Notes: generated from the letters alone by a model not told the origin. Counted from the first letter of the stretch, positions 14,725 through 22,909 are shown. The stretch is 35,228 nt of DNA from an uncultured bacterium (GCA_903888625.1 CAISUD010000023.1:1-35228), one strand, 5' to 3'. A program made the numbers and translations.

Positions 14725-14742
14725 TGTAATTATTTAGATTAA

Positions 14743-16329
14743 TTAATTTCCTAATCTTCCTGCTCCACCACCTCCTTTATTTGCATTACCAGCTACAGCA
14801 CTTAAAATATTTGGAGTAGTTTTGGCAGTAGTACCAGCAACACTTTTTACAATAATCACATCCCCTTCTTTTAAGCCAGAAGTTATCTCTGTAGAAGTAC
14901 CATCAGATAAACCAACTTGAACTGGAATTTGTTTTGGCAGAAGAGCAGTAGTGAAGGTTTGAGTAGCGGTCACCGGACCAGATACACTAGCATCAAAAAT
15001 CTGCACATAACTTGAACCATCACTAGCTGTTTTAACTGCACTGTTTGGTATTACAACTACATCTTGAGCAACATTAGTAATAATATCCGCAGTGACACTC
15101 ATTCCAGATTTTACTCTCGTATCTTGAGTAGCAAAACTTATTTTAACATTATAATTTACAACCCCTTGAGAAACAGAACCAACTGAATCAATTTCAGATA
15201 CAACTCCAGCAATAGTTAAATCTGGAATAGCATCAAAAGTTATCGTAGATTTTTCACCCAAATTTATTTTGGCAACATCCACTTCGTTCAAGACAACTAC
15301 CGCTAATTCCTGATTAGTAATAATAGTTCCCAATGTTGTCCCAGAACTTGCATTATCACCAACACTGACCGGCACACTAGCAATCGTTCCACTAAATGGA
15401 GCATTAATATAATATTTCGCTAAAGTATCTTTTGCATCTTGTAGTGCATTCTCGGCTTGTGTAACTGCCAATTGCTTCGTCTCAATATTTAATTCGGTAA
15501 CTGTACTACCGGAACTTGCTTCTTTTTGTGTCTGTAGGGCTGATTGATAATTATTGTAATTTGAAAGATAATTTGAAGCTTTTTTATTTGGAATATTTAT
15601 AACCCAATCAGTCGAACTATTAAAATTATTCCCGGCTGGCAAAGTTAGATATAAACCAGAATTTCCGATTGGTGAAGCTATGCTAGTGCTAGCAATAGAA
15701 CTGCCGTTCGTTAAACCAGAAACACTAAAACTCAAACCACCACTACTTGGATAAAAATGGATATTAATAGTTCCTTCTTTCCCCAAAACATAATTCCCAG
15801 TAATAATCGGAGAGGCTAAATTAGTCGCAGTACTAATATCATTTTGATTATTTGGGACAGCATCAGGAGAAGAATTTAATAAATTATTATAGGCATTATT
15901 TACAGCAGTTTGTTGATCAATATCAGTATTGCTATTTTGTGCTTGGCTAGTTTTCAAAGCAAGCTCTGCACTTTGTAAACTAGTCTCGGCATCTCGAACT
16001 CCCTTTTGTGCGTCGGTAGCATCGATTGAAAAAAGATTTTGCCCAGTATAAACCATATCCCCAGGCTTCACTTTTACAGAAGTAATAATTCCAGAAACAG
16101 TAGGCATAATATTTATTGAATTAGAGGTAGAAACTTGTCCACTACCACTAACTGTAGAAATGACAGTCCCTTTAGACACAAGTGCTAAAGTATATTTTGT
16201 ATCAGCCGAAGTGTTAGTGAGCTTCCCATGAAGCCAAAAACCAAAAATTATAATTACAATTAAAATTATCACGCTCATTGTTTTATGAGTACTGATATAT
16301 GATTTTATTTTCTTAAAAAGATTTTTCAT
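14743..16329 (-). CDS. MacA/HlyD-type membrane fusion protein
   Basis: This 528-aa periplasmic-adaptor-type protein has an N-terminal membrane anchor (about residues 19-34, MSVIILIVIIIFGFWLHG). The split lipoyl domain is visible as VSGIITSVKVKPGDMVYTGQ and, much later, YINAPFSGTIASVPVSVGD. The alpha-hairpin halves (SLQSAELALKTSQAQ; VTQAENALQDAKDTLAKYY) are separated by an extra beta-rich stretch of about 100 residues (roughly 175-265) that standard MacA lacks. Beta-barrel and membrane-proximal domains follow. The tail is Gly-rich. It is probably cotranscribed with the ATPase 18 nt downstream. In a monoderm-like cell it would link MacB to the envelope rather than to TolC. Confidence 0.9.
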   Translation of the reverse strand: MKNLFKKIKSYISTHKTMSVIILIVIIIFGFWLHGKLTNTSADTKYTLALVSKGTVISTVSGSGQVSTSNSINIMPTVSGIITSVKVKPGDMVYTGQNLFSIDATDAQKGVRDAETSLQSAELALKTSQAQNSNTDIDQQTAVNNAYNNLLNSSPDAVPNNQNDISTATNLASPIITGNYVLGKEGTINIHFYPSSGGLSFSVSGLTNGSSIASTSIASPIGNSGLYLTLPAGNNFNSSTDWVINIPNKKASNYLSNYNNYQSALQTQKEASSGSTVTELNIETKQLAVTQAENALQDAKDTLAKYYINAPFSGTIASVPVSVGDNASSGTTLGTIITNQELAVVVLNEVDVAKINLGEKSTITFDAIPDLTIAGVVSEIDSVGSVSQGVVNYNVKISFATQDTRVKSGMSVTADIITNVAQDVVVIPNSAVKTASDGSSYVQIFDASVSGPVTATQTFTTALLPKQIPVQVGLSDGTSTEITSGLKEGDVIIVKSVAGTTAKTTPNILSAVAGNANKGGGGAGRLGN

Positions 16330-16330
16330 T

Positions 16331-16819
16331 TTATTTTGTTTGTGGATTATTTAATAAAGAATCAGGCGACGGAATGACACGAATAAATTTTGCTTCAATC
16401 TGACCTTGCTCGTTTGGTGAACCAATCACAACGATAAAGTCATCGATTTTCAAATCTCCTGAAGTAATATTATTTCTAATCTTTTCTATTTTTGTATCAT
16501 TATTTACTACAATCACCCTCTCAGTATTATCTCGATCAGCCACAATTACATTTGGTAATTCTATTTTTATTATTTTACCTATTGCTCCATGTGCATTCGG
16601 AAAATTATCTTTTGGAAAAATTGGTGGCTCAAGAGTTATACCAAAATTACGGACATAATTATCTCCCCAAGCCCGCCCAAAAGAAGCCCTATGGAAACCC
16701 ACAGAAACACCAGCAGAAAAAGATATTAAAATAATAACAATTAACCCTATCCCATACAAAATTTTTACTAAAAATTTTGACTCAAAAACTTTTTTTAATT
16801 TTTCGTTTATTTTTTTCAT
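16331..16819 (-). CDS. Membrane-anchored DUF5666-like protein
   Basis: This 162-aa protein has one N-terminal membrane helix (LVKILYGIGLIVIILISFSAGVSVGF) and an extracytoplasmic domain with AIGKIIKIELPNVIVADRDNTERVIVVNNDTKIEK and LKIDDFIVVIGSPNEQGQIEAKFIRVI. The pattern G-x-I-x-x-I, V-x-x-x-T-x-I and G-x-x-x-x-x-G-x-I-x-A-x-x-I is that of DUF5666-type domains, as in the gene at 12232. It lies 1 nt before the membrane fusion protein and 2 nt after the 16822 gene, so these genes form an operon. The function is unknown; a role in sensing or assembling the exporter is an inference. Confidence 0.65.
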   Translation of the reverse strand: MKKINEKLKKVFESKFLVKILYGIGLIVIILISFSAGVSVGFHRASFGRAWGDNYVRNFGITLEPPIFPKDNFPNAHGAIGKIIKIELPNVIVADRDNTERVIVVNNDTKIEKIRNNITSGDLKIDDFIVVIGSPNEQGQIEAKFIRVIPSPDSLLNNPQTK

Positions 16820-16821
16820 TT

Positions 16822-17241
16822 TTATGCGTAGGATTGTCCTACATAATTATTATTGTTGATAATTTGTTTCAAAACATAGCGGAGCGAAATTAAGAAAATC
16901 AAAACTATTCCAAAAGAAAGAACAACATCAAAAATTGGCAAAGATTCTACTAAAGACAAAGCTAAATCTTTCCAATAAACAACTAAACTACTGCCATTAG
17001 AAAAAGCTAAAGAGAGATAATCAGAAAAACCTGATTGGGCAAACTCTGTAAATAAAGCTTTAAATACTGGAACAAAACTAAATAATGAAATTATCCCAAG
17101 GCTAGAAAAAGCATACAGCCGAAAACGAATAGCCTGCTTTTTACGCTTAAGAATTCTAGTCCAAATATCCAAAGATAGATTTTCCTTTGGTTCATAGCTT
17201 AACTTATTAAATGCAGTTTTTAGACTATTTTTTGTTTCCAT
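16822..17241 (-). CDS. Two-TM membrane protein, possible anti-sigma-like regulator
   Basis: This 139-aa protein has a soluble N-terminus of about 40 residues (KTAFNKLSYEPKENLSLDIWTRILKRKKQ) and two membrane helices (LYAFSSLGIISLFSFVPVF; FDVVLSFGIVLIFLISLRYVL) around a short external loop. The size and layout (short cytosolic helix with L..D.W.RI, then TM) resemble small anti-sigma factors found with ECF sigma genes. An ECF sigma gene lies 4.2 kb upstream on the same strand. This link is inference; no ZAS motif (HxxxCxxC) is present. Confidence 0.55.
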   Translation of the reverse strand: METKNSLKTAFNKLSYEPKENLSLDIWTRILKRKKQAIRFRLYAFSSLGIISLFSFVPVFKALFTEFAQSGFSDYLSLAFSNGSSLVVYWKDLALSLVESLPIFDVVLSFGIVLIFLISLRYVLKQIINNNNYVGQSYA

Positions 17242-17278
17242 ACTGCTATATACGAGCTAAAATAGCATTTGGGTGCAA

Positions 17279-17902
17279 TTAAGATAAAAACATTTGACGG
17301 TCTTTTTTGAAGAAAAATAGAGCAATATGAAAAATAGTATAAGTGATAAAGAAAGCAGAAAGCACATCTATTGAGTAATGATAATGTCCCAATAATACCA
17401 CCACTGCAAAAATTCCTGAAGCGATTAAAAACAAATAACGCAAATATTTATTTTGCCAAAAGATTAAAGCCATTAAAAATGGAATCCCAGTGTGACCAGA
17501 GAAAAATAAATCTCCACCAAAACTAAATTTTTGAATTAAATTTGAAGAAGAAACTATTGCACTTCCAGGGAAAGGACCAATATGAGTCAAGCTGACAAAC
17601 ACAGAACGAATCACAGTGAAAAGAGCAATGCTTTTAAAAGTAAAAGGAATTGTTTTTGGTTTAGTAAAACAAAGTACTACAATAAAAAACCAAAAGAAAA
17701 GAGCTCCGTAAATAAAAATACCATCTACATCAAAAACTCGAATATTGTTTAATACGATATCAGTCACAGGATTACTAGCGCTTTCGGTTGCATATGTTCC
17801 AGCGTAATAATTAATAATTAAACTAGCAATCAAAAACAAAACCGAAACGATCAAACTCACCATAAATCCCCTCTCTTTAAAATGTGAAAAATATTTTTTC
17901 AT
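17279..17902 (-). CDS. PAP2-family membrane phosphatase (sphingomyelin-synthase-like C-terminal type)
   Basis: This 207-aa protein has about six membrane segments. The phosphatase signature is visible as FFSGHTGIPFLMALIFW and GHYHYSIDVLSAFFITY, i.e. the SGHT and H-x5-D/HYSxD motifs of the PAP2/sphingomyelin-synthase-like clade, with His nucleophile and charge-relay Asp. The first PAP2 motif (KxxxxxxRP) is not evident, consistent with that clade. It probably removes phosphate from a lipid carrier or phospholipid. It is preceded by an IR-bounded leader whose arm covers its ATG. Confidence 0.75.
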   Translation of the reverse strand: MKKYFSHFKERGFMVSLIVSVLFLIASLIINYYAGTYATESASNPVTDIVLNNIRVFDVDGIFIYGALFFWFFIVVLCFTKPKTIPFTFKSIALFTVIRSVFVSLTHIGPFPGSAIVSSSNLIQKFSFGGDLFFSGHTGIPFLMALIFWQNKYLRYLFLIASGIFAVVVLLGHYHYSIDVLSAFFITYTIFHIALFFFKKDRQMFLS

Positions 17903-18018
17903 CCCGTACGAAATAGGACGCGTACACCTACGCTTTCTTGCCCCTTTTGTTATTAATAATGTTTTTTATTTTTTTCATAATTTTATTTATTTTCTGCGTC
18001 CGCGATTTCGTACGTGAT
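17901..18018 (-). promoter_or_regulatory. IR-bounded leader 2 upstream of the PAP2 gene
   Basis: The minus-strand 5' arm ATCACGTACGAAAT and 3' arm ATTTCGTACGGGAT pair 13 of 14, and a second inner helix GGACGC/GCGTCC extends the stem. The 3' arm ends in the ATG of the PAP2 gene. Inside the loop is a 16-residue ORF (MKKIKNIINNKRGKKA, 17978 to 17928) that could act as a leader peptide. Confidence 0.55.
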
Positions 18019-18120
18019 TCATATCCATATTTCAGCATACAACAACTAGCAAATTTTTGCAAAAAAAATCAGCCGACACAAATAAATTTGGCCAGCTGAT
18101 CAATATTCCCGCAAAAAAAA

Positions 18121-18672
18121 TCAATTTTTGAATTTGTATTTTGGTTTATACTCTGCAATCCAACGTCTTTGATCCATTCGATGTGTCCTAGTATCATAAA
18201 TTACGCAAAGCAACCAACCAATTAATTGAAAAATTCCTCCAAGACAATCCACAGCGTTACCATAAAACCAATAAATTGGTATAGATGTAATGATAAAATA
18301 AAAAAACAATGGCGCAATGATAATAGCATAGAAAAAATCCATAGTATATTTTAGTTTTTGCCTTAAGAAATAACGTACCACGAAGATACTTAAAGAAACT
18401 ACTACCCAATTAAATATTCCGCTTTCCATCCACTGGGTAGCGTTAAAATTATTTCTTTGAATAATTCTAGCAGCAACACAAACAAAAAGGGTTAGAAACA
18501 TACCCCCCACATCTGCAGACCTTGCGACGTTGTAAGGCCTACCCTCAAACAACCATCTGCCACCAAGTAATAAAAGGTAGCCTGCAACGAAGAATGCCAT
18601 GTAAGCGTACCATGGCAACAAAGTTAAGAACCAATGACCCCAACTGAGGTCGCAAAAAATTAAATTTTTCAT
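18121..18672 (-). CDS. Multi-spanning membrane protein, unknown
   Basis: This 183-aa protein has about five hydrophobic segments (FLTLLPWYAYMAFFVAGYLLLL; MFLTLFVCVAARII; WVVVSLSIFVVRYFL; FFYAIIIAPLFFYFIITSIPIYWF; LGGIFQLIGWLLCVIYD) and a basic cytosolic tail. No motif of a known family is apparent to me. It stands alone, with an IR-bounded intergenic region downstream and a 185-nt gap upstream. The start at 18672 has no SD. Confidence 0.65.
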   Translation of the reverse strand: MKNLIFCDLSWGHWFLTLLPWYAYMAFFVAGYLLLLGGRWLFEGRPYNVARSADVGGMFLTLFVCVAARIIQRNNFNATQWMESGIFNWVVVSLSIFVVRYFLRQKLKYTMDFFYAIIIAPLFFYFIITSIPIYWFYGNAVDCLGGIFQLIGWLLCVIYDTRTHRMDQRRWIAEYKPKYKFKN

Positions 18673-18811
18673 TTTTTTAAATTTTAGTTAAACATTTAAG
18701 ATTTTTAAAATCCCCTTTTGAAATAAAAGAAACTTTAAAAATCCTAAATATCTAACCTAAAATCATTTTTCAACGAACAAAATGCTATAAAAAGCAAGAT
18801 TTTAAAATATC

Positions 18812-18849
18812 ATTCTACTAAGACTGACGACCGTCTAATTTGGTAGAAT
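18812..18849 (-). terminator. Hairpin downstream of the hydrolase gene
   Basis: ATTCTAC...GTAGAAT with an inner AGAC/GTCT helix lies 9 nt after the end of the hydrolase gene at 18858. No T-run directly follows on the minus strand, so termination is uncertain. Confidence 0.35.
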
Positions 18850-18857
18850 TTTTATAA

Positions 18858-19661
18858 TTAAAAACTTCGAGCAAAATTTTCGATGGCTTCGGACACTTCT
18901 TTAAAATTATTTAGGACGATAATATGGTCAGTATTTTTAATAGTGACAATTTTTGAATTTGGAATCTTCTTTGCCATCATTTGAGCGTATTCGTTTGGAA
19001 AAATTTTGTCCTTCTCCCCGCTGACCAACAACACTGGTGTTTTTATTTCTCCAAGCAAATTTTCATAATCTAGTAAATATGATTGCTTTGTACACATCAG
19101 AAAAACTTGTAAACTGGTATTGCCAACATCCGCAATCGTTCGACGAAGATTAAAATCTCGAGTATTCAAATATTTCGAATAATCTAAATGCTTACGAGTT
19201 TTTTTAATAAAAATTGGAAAACGAAACTTAGTAGAAACATCCACAAAAAACTTTGCGACTTTTGCCGAAGACATTTTGAGTACATTAAAATGTGGACCGA
19301 GTAAAACCGAACCGCAAACGAATTCTCCATGTTTTTTTAGAAAATCAAGTACAATAAAAACACCATAAGAGTGGCCAATGATGATAAAATTATTTAATTT
19401 CAAGAAAGTAACTAAATCATATAAATCTTCTGTAAATTTGTCTATTTCATAATCACTATATTTTCGATAACGATGCGATTTGCCATGCCCCCGAATATCG
19501 TAAGTTAAAACATTATAATCCTCACTAAATTTATTTTCATAGTGTAACCAAGCAGAAGAACTACCTGAAAGCCCATGCACAAAAACGAGGGTTTTTCTAT
19601 TCGCCTTAAAATCATTGTGCCGATAATAAATATGATTTTCTTTATAATAAGATTCTTGCAT
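18858..19661 (-). CDS. Alpha/beta-hydrolase
   Basis: This 267-aa alpha/beta-fold hydrolase shows the oxyanion HG in FVHGLSGSSSAWLHYE, the nucleophile elbow GHSYG (about residue 97), the acid in VSGEKDKIFP and the catalytic His in NTDHIIVLNNF. The cap region (about 125-190) is helical. An esterase/lipase or peroxidase-like role is possible, and the substrate cannot be told. It lies 5 nt after the glycosyltransferase gene, so the two are coupled, which hints at lipid or glycolipid metabolism. Confidence 0.85.
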   Translation of the reverse strand: MQESYYKENHIYYRHNDFKANRKTLVFVHGLSGSSSAWLHYENKFSEDYNVLTYDIRGHGKSHRYRKYSDYEIDKFTEDLYDLVTFLKLNNFIIIGHSYGVFIVLDFLKKHGEFVCGSVLLGPHFNVLKMSSAKVAKFFVDVSTKFRFPIFIKKTRKHLDYSKYLNTRDFNLRRTIADVGNTSLQVFLMCTKQSYLLDYENLLGEIKTPVLLVSGEKDKIFPNEYAQMMAKKIPNSKIVTIKNTDHIIVLNNFKEVSEAIENFARSF

Positions 19662-19666
19662 AAAAC

Positions 19667-20848
19667 TTATAAAACTGAATAATAAATTGCTTCTAATTTT
19701 TCGACACTTTTTAGGATATCATAATCTTTACTTTTGGCTAAACTTGCATTGCCCATTTTTTCTCGTAAATCTTTATCGGAAACTAATTTCATAATTTGTT
19801 CAGCTAAATGTTTACCATTTTTTGTTTCAAATAAAAATCCATTGTCCTCGACAAAAAATCTGGAAGCACTATTTTTTGCATCAGAAATTATAATCGGCTT
19901 TCCACAAGCCATCGCTTCGAGTACCACCATCCCTTCGAGTTCGGCGAGCGATGGTAAAATAAAAATATCACTAGCGTTATAAGCCAAAATTTTATCTATT
20001 TCGCTGACTAAACCAAGGAAAGTAATGTGTTTTCTCACCGCAAATTTTTCAGCTAATTTTTCGAGTTTAGATTGCAAATGGCCTATCCCCACCAACATTA
20101 AATGAACATTAGGGTGCTTTTCTAAAATATGCGGAAGGGCTTCAATCAAAGTATCCACAGACTTTTCTGGGAACAATCGGCCAACAAATAATAATTTTAT
20201 TTTATCATCTGGGATGCTAAATCTCTGATGGAAATCTCCTATTCCCATAGGTTTGTATTCAACGATATTTATTCCATTACTAATCACGACACTCTTTTTG
20301 TTTTTCTTATTATATTTTTCAAGTAAACTAGAAGCCAACTTAGAAGGATAAATTAAGGTTTCAGTTTTACTGTATGTCCACACTAAATAAGAATTCCAAA
20401 TTTTAAACAAAGTCGGACGAATTATTTTTGGCATTTCCATAAACAAATTCTCTGGTTGAGAATGTGAATGAGCCACAATTTTAATTTTTAAAGCCTTGGC
20501 TGCTTTGATAGCCACTACCGAACCAGACATTGGTAAAATAAGATGCACAACATCTATTTTTTCATCCTTGAATAAATTTTTCAATTCTCTGACCGTTGGG
20601 AAAGCTAAGCTCCAACCACCAGATTTTGGAATCGGAAGACTACGAAAACGATAGGTTTTAATCCCTTCATAAATACCATGTTTTCTGTTGCCTTTAGTTT
20701 TAGCTCCAACAAAAATAACCTTATGTCCCCGAGCAGTTAATAATTTAGCAAACCTGACGGTTGAAAGGATAACTCCAGCCTTGCTCTCGCCTATCGGATC
20801 ACAAATCATAGCAATATTTAATTTTTTGTTTTTAGTATTTACTTGCAT
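19667..20848 (-). CDS. GT4-family glycosyltransferase
   Basis: This GT-B enzyme has 393 aa. The N-terminal domain has KLNIAMICDPIGESKAGV, a GHKVIFVGAKT loop and IDVVHLILPM. The C-terminal nucleotide-sugar domain has LLFVGRLFPEKSVDTLIEALP, HLMLVGIG and the E-x7-E motif in LAELEGMVVLEAMACGKPII. These features are typical of lipid mannosyl/glucosyltransferases related to PimB/SQD2. The acceptor is unknown; the neighbouring DedA and hydrolase genes suggest envelope glycolipids. It is 6 nt downstream of dedA. Confidence 0.9.
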   Translation of the reverse strand: MQVNTKNKKLNIAMICDPIGESKAGVILSTVRFAKLLTARGHKVIFVGAKTKGNRKHGIYEGIKTYRFRSLPIPKSGGWSLAFPTVRELKNLFKDEKIDVVHLILPMSGSVVAIKAAKALKIKIVAHSHSQPENLFMEMPKIIRPTLFKIWNSYLVWTYSKTETLIYPSKLASSLLEKYNKKNKKSVVISNGINIVEYKPMGIGDFHQRFSIPDDKIKLLFVGRLFPEKSVDTLIEALPHILEKHPNVHLMLVGIGHLQSKLEKLAEKFAVRKHITFLGLVSEIDKILAYNASDIFILPSLAELEGMVVLEAMACGKPIIISDAKNSASRFFVEDNGFLFETKNGKHLAEQIMKLVSDKDLREKMGNASLAKSKDYDILKSVEKLEAIYYSVL

Positions 20849-20854
20849 AATATA

Positions 20855-21433
20855 TTATTCTTTATCAAGCTTAAAACTGTTTTTCAATTTAGTAAAAATA
20901 AAATAACCCAGGAAGAGTAAAAATAAGATACTGACAATCTTCGCATAATTATTTAAATATTTCCCAATTTGTAAATAAGCATGACCAAAAAGAAAACCAA
21001 TCAAAAGAAGCACTGCTGATTGAGCCAAGGCAATATAAAAACAAGTTTTCAAATATTTTTTATAAGAAATTTTTAAAAATCCTGCAGTAATAAGACCACT
21101 GACTCCAACACCATGAATGAGTTTAGAGGCTACTAATGCCTTGTGGTGGTGGTTCGCAAAAAAATCTTTAGCATTTTCTAACTTCTCGGGAGTGACCCCA
21201 AAATGAGCAGAAAAACGTAAAAGTGATTTTCCACTCCATCTACCGATGCAATAAAAAATTGTGTCCCCGGCCAAATCACCGACAACACAAAGTGGGTAAA
21301 CAATAAAAATATTAAAGACGTGCGTGGAGACCAAAAAGCCACTAATCATGGTAATAAAAGGTCCTTCTACTACCACAATCGGAAAAAGTAGCAGATATTT
21401 ATAGGTAGTTAGTAACAACAATACGTGAGTCAT
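20855..21433 (-). CDS. DedA-family membrane protein
   Basis: This 192-aa SNARE-associated/DedA (VTT) protein has N-terminal FPIVVVEGPFITMISGFLVS, where the Glu in VVEGP and the re-entrant loop are family features. The G-D in GDLAGDTIFYCIGRWSGKSLL and the block SKLIHGVGVSGLITAGFLKISYKKYL, comparable to the R-x-x-P-G-x-R region, follow. In other bacteria DedA proteins recycle undecaprenyl phosphate or scramble lipids. The position in front of a glycosyltransferase fits lipid-linked sugar metabolism. Confidence 0.85.
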   Translation of the reverse strand: MTHVLLLLTTYKYLLLFPIVVVEGPFITMISGFLVSTHVFNIFIVYPLCVVGDLAGDTIFYCIGRWSGKSLLRFSAHFGVTPEKLENAKDFFANHHHKALVASKLIHGVGVSGLITAGFLKISYKKYLKTCFYIALAQSAVLLLIGFLFGHAYLQIGKYLNNYAKIVSILFLLFLGYFIFTKLKNSFKLDKE

Positions 21434-21463
21434 AAATGTCTATATCATAACAAATTATTTAAA

Positions 21464-22045
21464 TTAAATCATTTTTCTTAATTCCAAAATTGCTCGACGA
21501 TGATAACTTTTTACCGTATTTAAGGGTTTTTTTAGCATCTTACTTATTTCATCAAAAGTCATCTCTTCCATGTAGTGCAGTACCAAAACTGTTTTATATT
21601 CTACTCGAAGTTGATCTAATAATTTATTTAATAAATCAGAATTTTGTAATTTTTGCAAAGCCTCGTCGGGCAAGATAGCTTCATCGGGAATATTTTCAGC
21701 AAAATCAAAATTGTCATCTCCATCAATTCTATCGTGTGCTTGTGAATTTAAGTCAGCAAAATTTAAAACTTTTCTTTTTCGTAAAAAATCTATAGTACTA
21801 TTTTTGGCAATGGCAAAAAGCCAAGTTTTGAAATTCTGACCAATTTTATATTTTTTCAAATTCTTCCAAACTTTCACAAAAACTTCTTGCGTGATATCTT
21901 CTGCCTCCCCCGTCTTGCCGACCATTGACCGAATAAAGTTATAAACAGGTTTTGTATATCTATCAAGTAATATTCTAAAAAGCTCTTCATCCCGAGAGTT
22001 TAAATATTCGGCAATAATTTTTTCATCATCATCATTTACCAGCAT
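21464..22045 (-). CDS. ECF-type RNA polymerase sigma factor
   Basis: This 193-aa sigma70 family group 4 protein has sigma2 (about 20-85: LFRILLDRYTKPVYNFIRSMVG, AEDITQEVFVKVWKNL, FKTWLFAIAKNSTIDFLRKRK) and sigma4 (about 135-190: LLDQLRVEYKTVLVLHYMEEMTFDEISKMLKKPLNTVKSYHRRAILEL, with a clear helix-turn-helix). The 40-residue acidic linker between them lacks sigma3. It is the first gene of a minus-strand run of envelope genes ending in the MacAB-type exporter, which makes these genes candidate regulon members. Confidence 0.93.
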   Translation of the reverse strand: MLVNDDDEKIIAEYLNSRDEELFRILLDRYTKPVYNFIRSMVGKTGEAEDITQEVFVKVWKNLKKYKIGQNFKTWLFAIAKNSTIDFLRKRKVLNFADLNSQAHDRIDGDDNFDFAENIPDEAILPDEALQKLQNSDLLNKLLDQLRVEYKTVLVLHYMEEMTFDEISKMLKKPLNTVKSYHRRAILELRKMI

Positions 22046-22068
22046 ACATTTAATAATAGCATTTTTGC

Positions 22069-22154
22069 GGAGATGGTGAGATTTGAACTCACGATCGAGT
22101 TTCCCCGATGCCGGTTTTCGAAACCGGTGCCTTCAACCACTCAGCCACATCTCC
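22069..22154 (-). tRNA. tRNA-Ser (anticodon CGA)
   Basis: This is an 86-nt type II tRNA: acceptor GGAGATG/CATCTCC, D-arm GGCTGAGTGG, anticodon loop TTTCGAA with CGA, a long variable arm and T-arm GTTCAAAT. No CCA is encoded after the acceptor. It decodes UCG. Confidence 0.95.
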
Positions 22155-22543
22155 TTGCTTCACTCGTCGTTTTGTCCTCGTGCCCTCTCGGGCCCTTCCT
22201 TATGTTCTTGCTTTCTGCATAGAACATTTCTGCTAAAAGCAGAACCAGATGAAATATAAAGCAGTTTATATTTCATAGCCACATCTCCTTGCTCTTAATT
22301 TAACACTTTTTCTGTTTTTATCAAAACAAAATCTAATCCGTCCAAGCTAGTGAACCATTACGAAATACTTGAAAAAATTGACACTTTATGATAAAAATAT
22401 AAGTAGATAAACACATTTACATTATCTTTCCAAGGAAGATTTCGTAAACGGACACACTTACCATTGAGCTTTCTGCCCAACGTCTGTCACTCAGGTAAAA
22501 AATATATAAAATTAGCTTTTTAATAATTAAATAAAAAATAACA
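22155..22543. other. 389-nt intergenic region with hairpins and a tRNA-end duplication
   Basis: A 17-nt stretch covering the tRNA-Ser 5' end and flank (AGCCACATCTCCTTGCT) is repeated at 22277-22293, 134 nt away. Between the copies are several hairpins (TTCTGC/GCAGAA; GAAATATAAA/TTTATATTTC; GGGCCCGAGAGGGC on the minus strand). Further right, TTGACA at 22378 is a possible -35 without a well-spaced -10. No other gene is seen. Confidence 0.6.
22160..22276 (-). CDS. Possible 38-residue ORF after the duplicated tRNA end
   Basis: ATG at 22276 is preceded by AAGGAGAT, which is the duplicated tRNA-Ser acceptor sequence acting as an SD-like element. The product (MKYKLLYISSGSAFSR...) has no recognised domain and ends just before the tRNA. 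It may be chance or a fragment of a former gene. Confidence 0.25.
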   Translation of the reverse strand: MKYKLLYISSGSAFSRNVLCRKQEHKEGPERARGQNDE

Positions 22544-22888
22544 ATGAATTATCTTAGAAACCGCCCAAAATTGATTTTTATCGAAAAACACCCAATATTT
22601 AAAATTAAGGGTGAAAATGACTCTGAACCTTTTGAAATAAAAGTAACAAGTTTCATGCAGCTTACCAGGTGCCCTAATACTGCAATTGTTACTGGTACCG
22701 TTATTGATGGTATAATTGCTAAAGGAAATGTTATAACAATCGAATTTCCTGAGGGGAACCCAATTGACGAAGTAGCAGAAAATATCCAGATATGCAAACA
22801 AGATGTACTTGATGCAATAAAGGGTCAACAAATTGGTATTCAATTATCAAAAACGACGTACAAAGAATTACTAACTCTTAGTAACTAA
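22544..22888 (+). CDS. Small EF-Tu-domain-2-like beta-barrel protein
   Basis: This 114-aa single-domain protein resembles the second beta-barrel domain of translational GTPases (MTSFMQLT..CPNTAIVTGTVIDGIIAKGNVITIEFP, then a helix-like IQICKQDVLDAIKGQQIGIQLSKTTYKELL). The VTGTV.DG.I..G..V.I and GQQIGIQL spacing is the EF-Tu domain 2 pattern. No G domain is present. Comparable stand-alone translation-factor-like domains occur in archaea and CPR. It stands alone between tRNA genes and is followed by a hairpin. Two minus-strand ORFs over it are shadows. Confidence 0.65.
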   Translation: MNYLRNRPKLIFIEKHPIFKIKGENDSEPFEIKVTSFMQLTRCPNTAIVTGTVIDGIIAKGNVITIEFPEGNPIDEVAENIQICKQDVLDAIKGQQIGIQLSKTTYKELLTLSN

Positions 22889-22909
22889 CAACAGCATACA
22901 TCAAAACAT

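Noticed and set aside
22430-22490. tRNA-like stretch (minus strand AGCTCAATGGTAAG)
   Set aside because: A D-arm-like sequence is present, but no matching acceptor, anticodon or T-arm could be assembled.
22520-22843. Minus-strand ORFs (107 and 82 aa) opposite the EF-Tu-like gene
   Set aside because: Their composition is shadow-like, and the plus-strand frame shows a recognisable domain pattern and a downstream hairpin.
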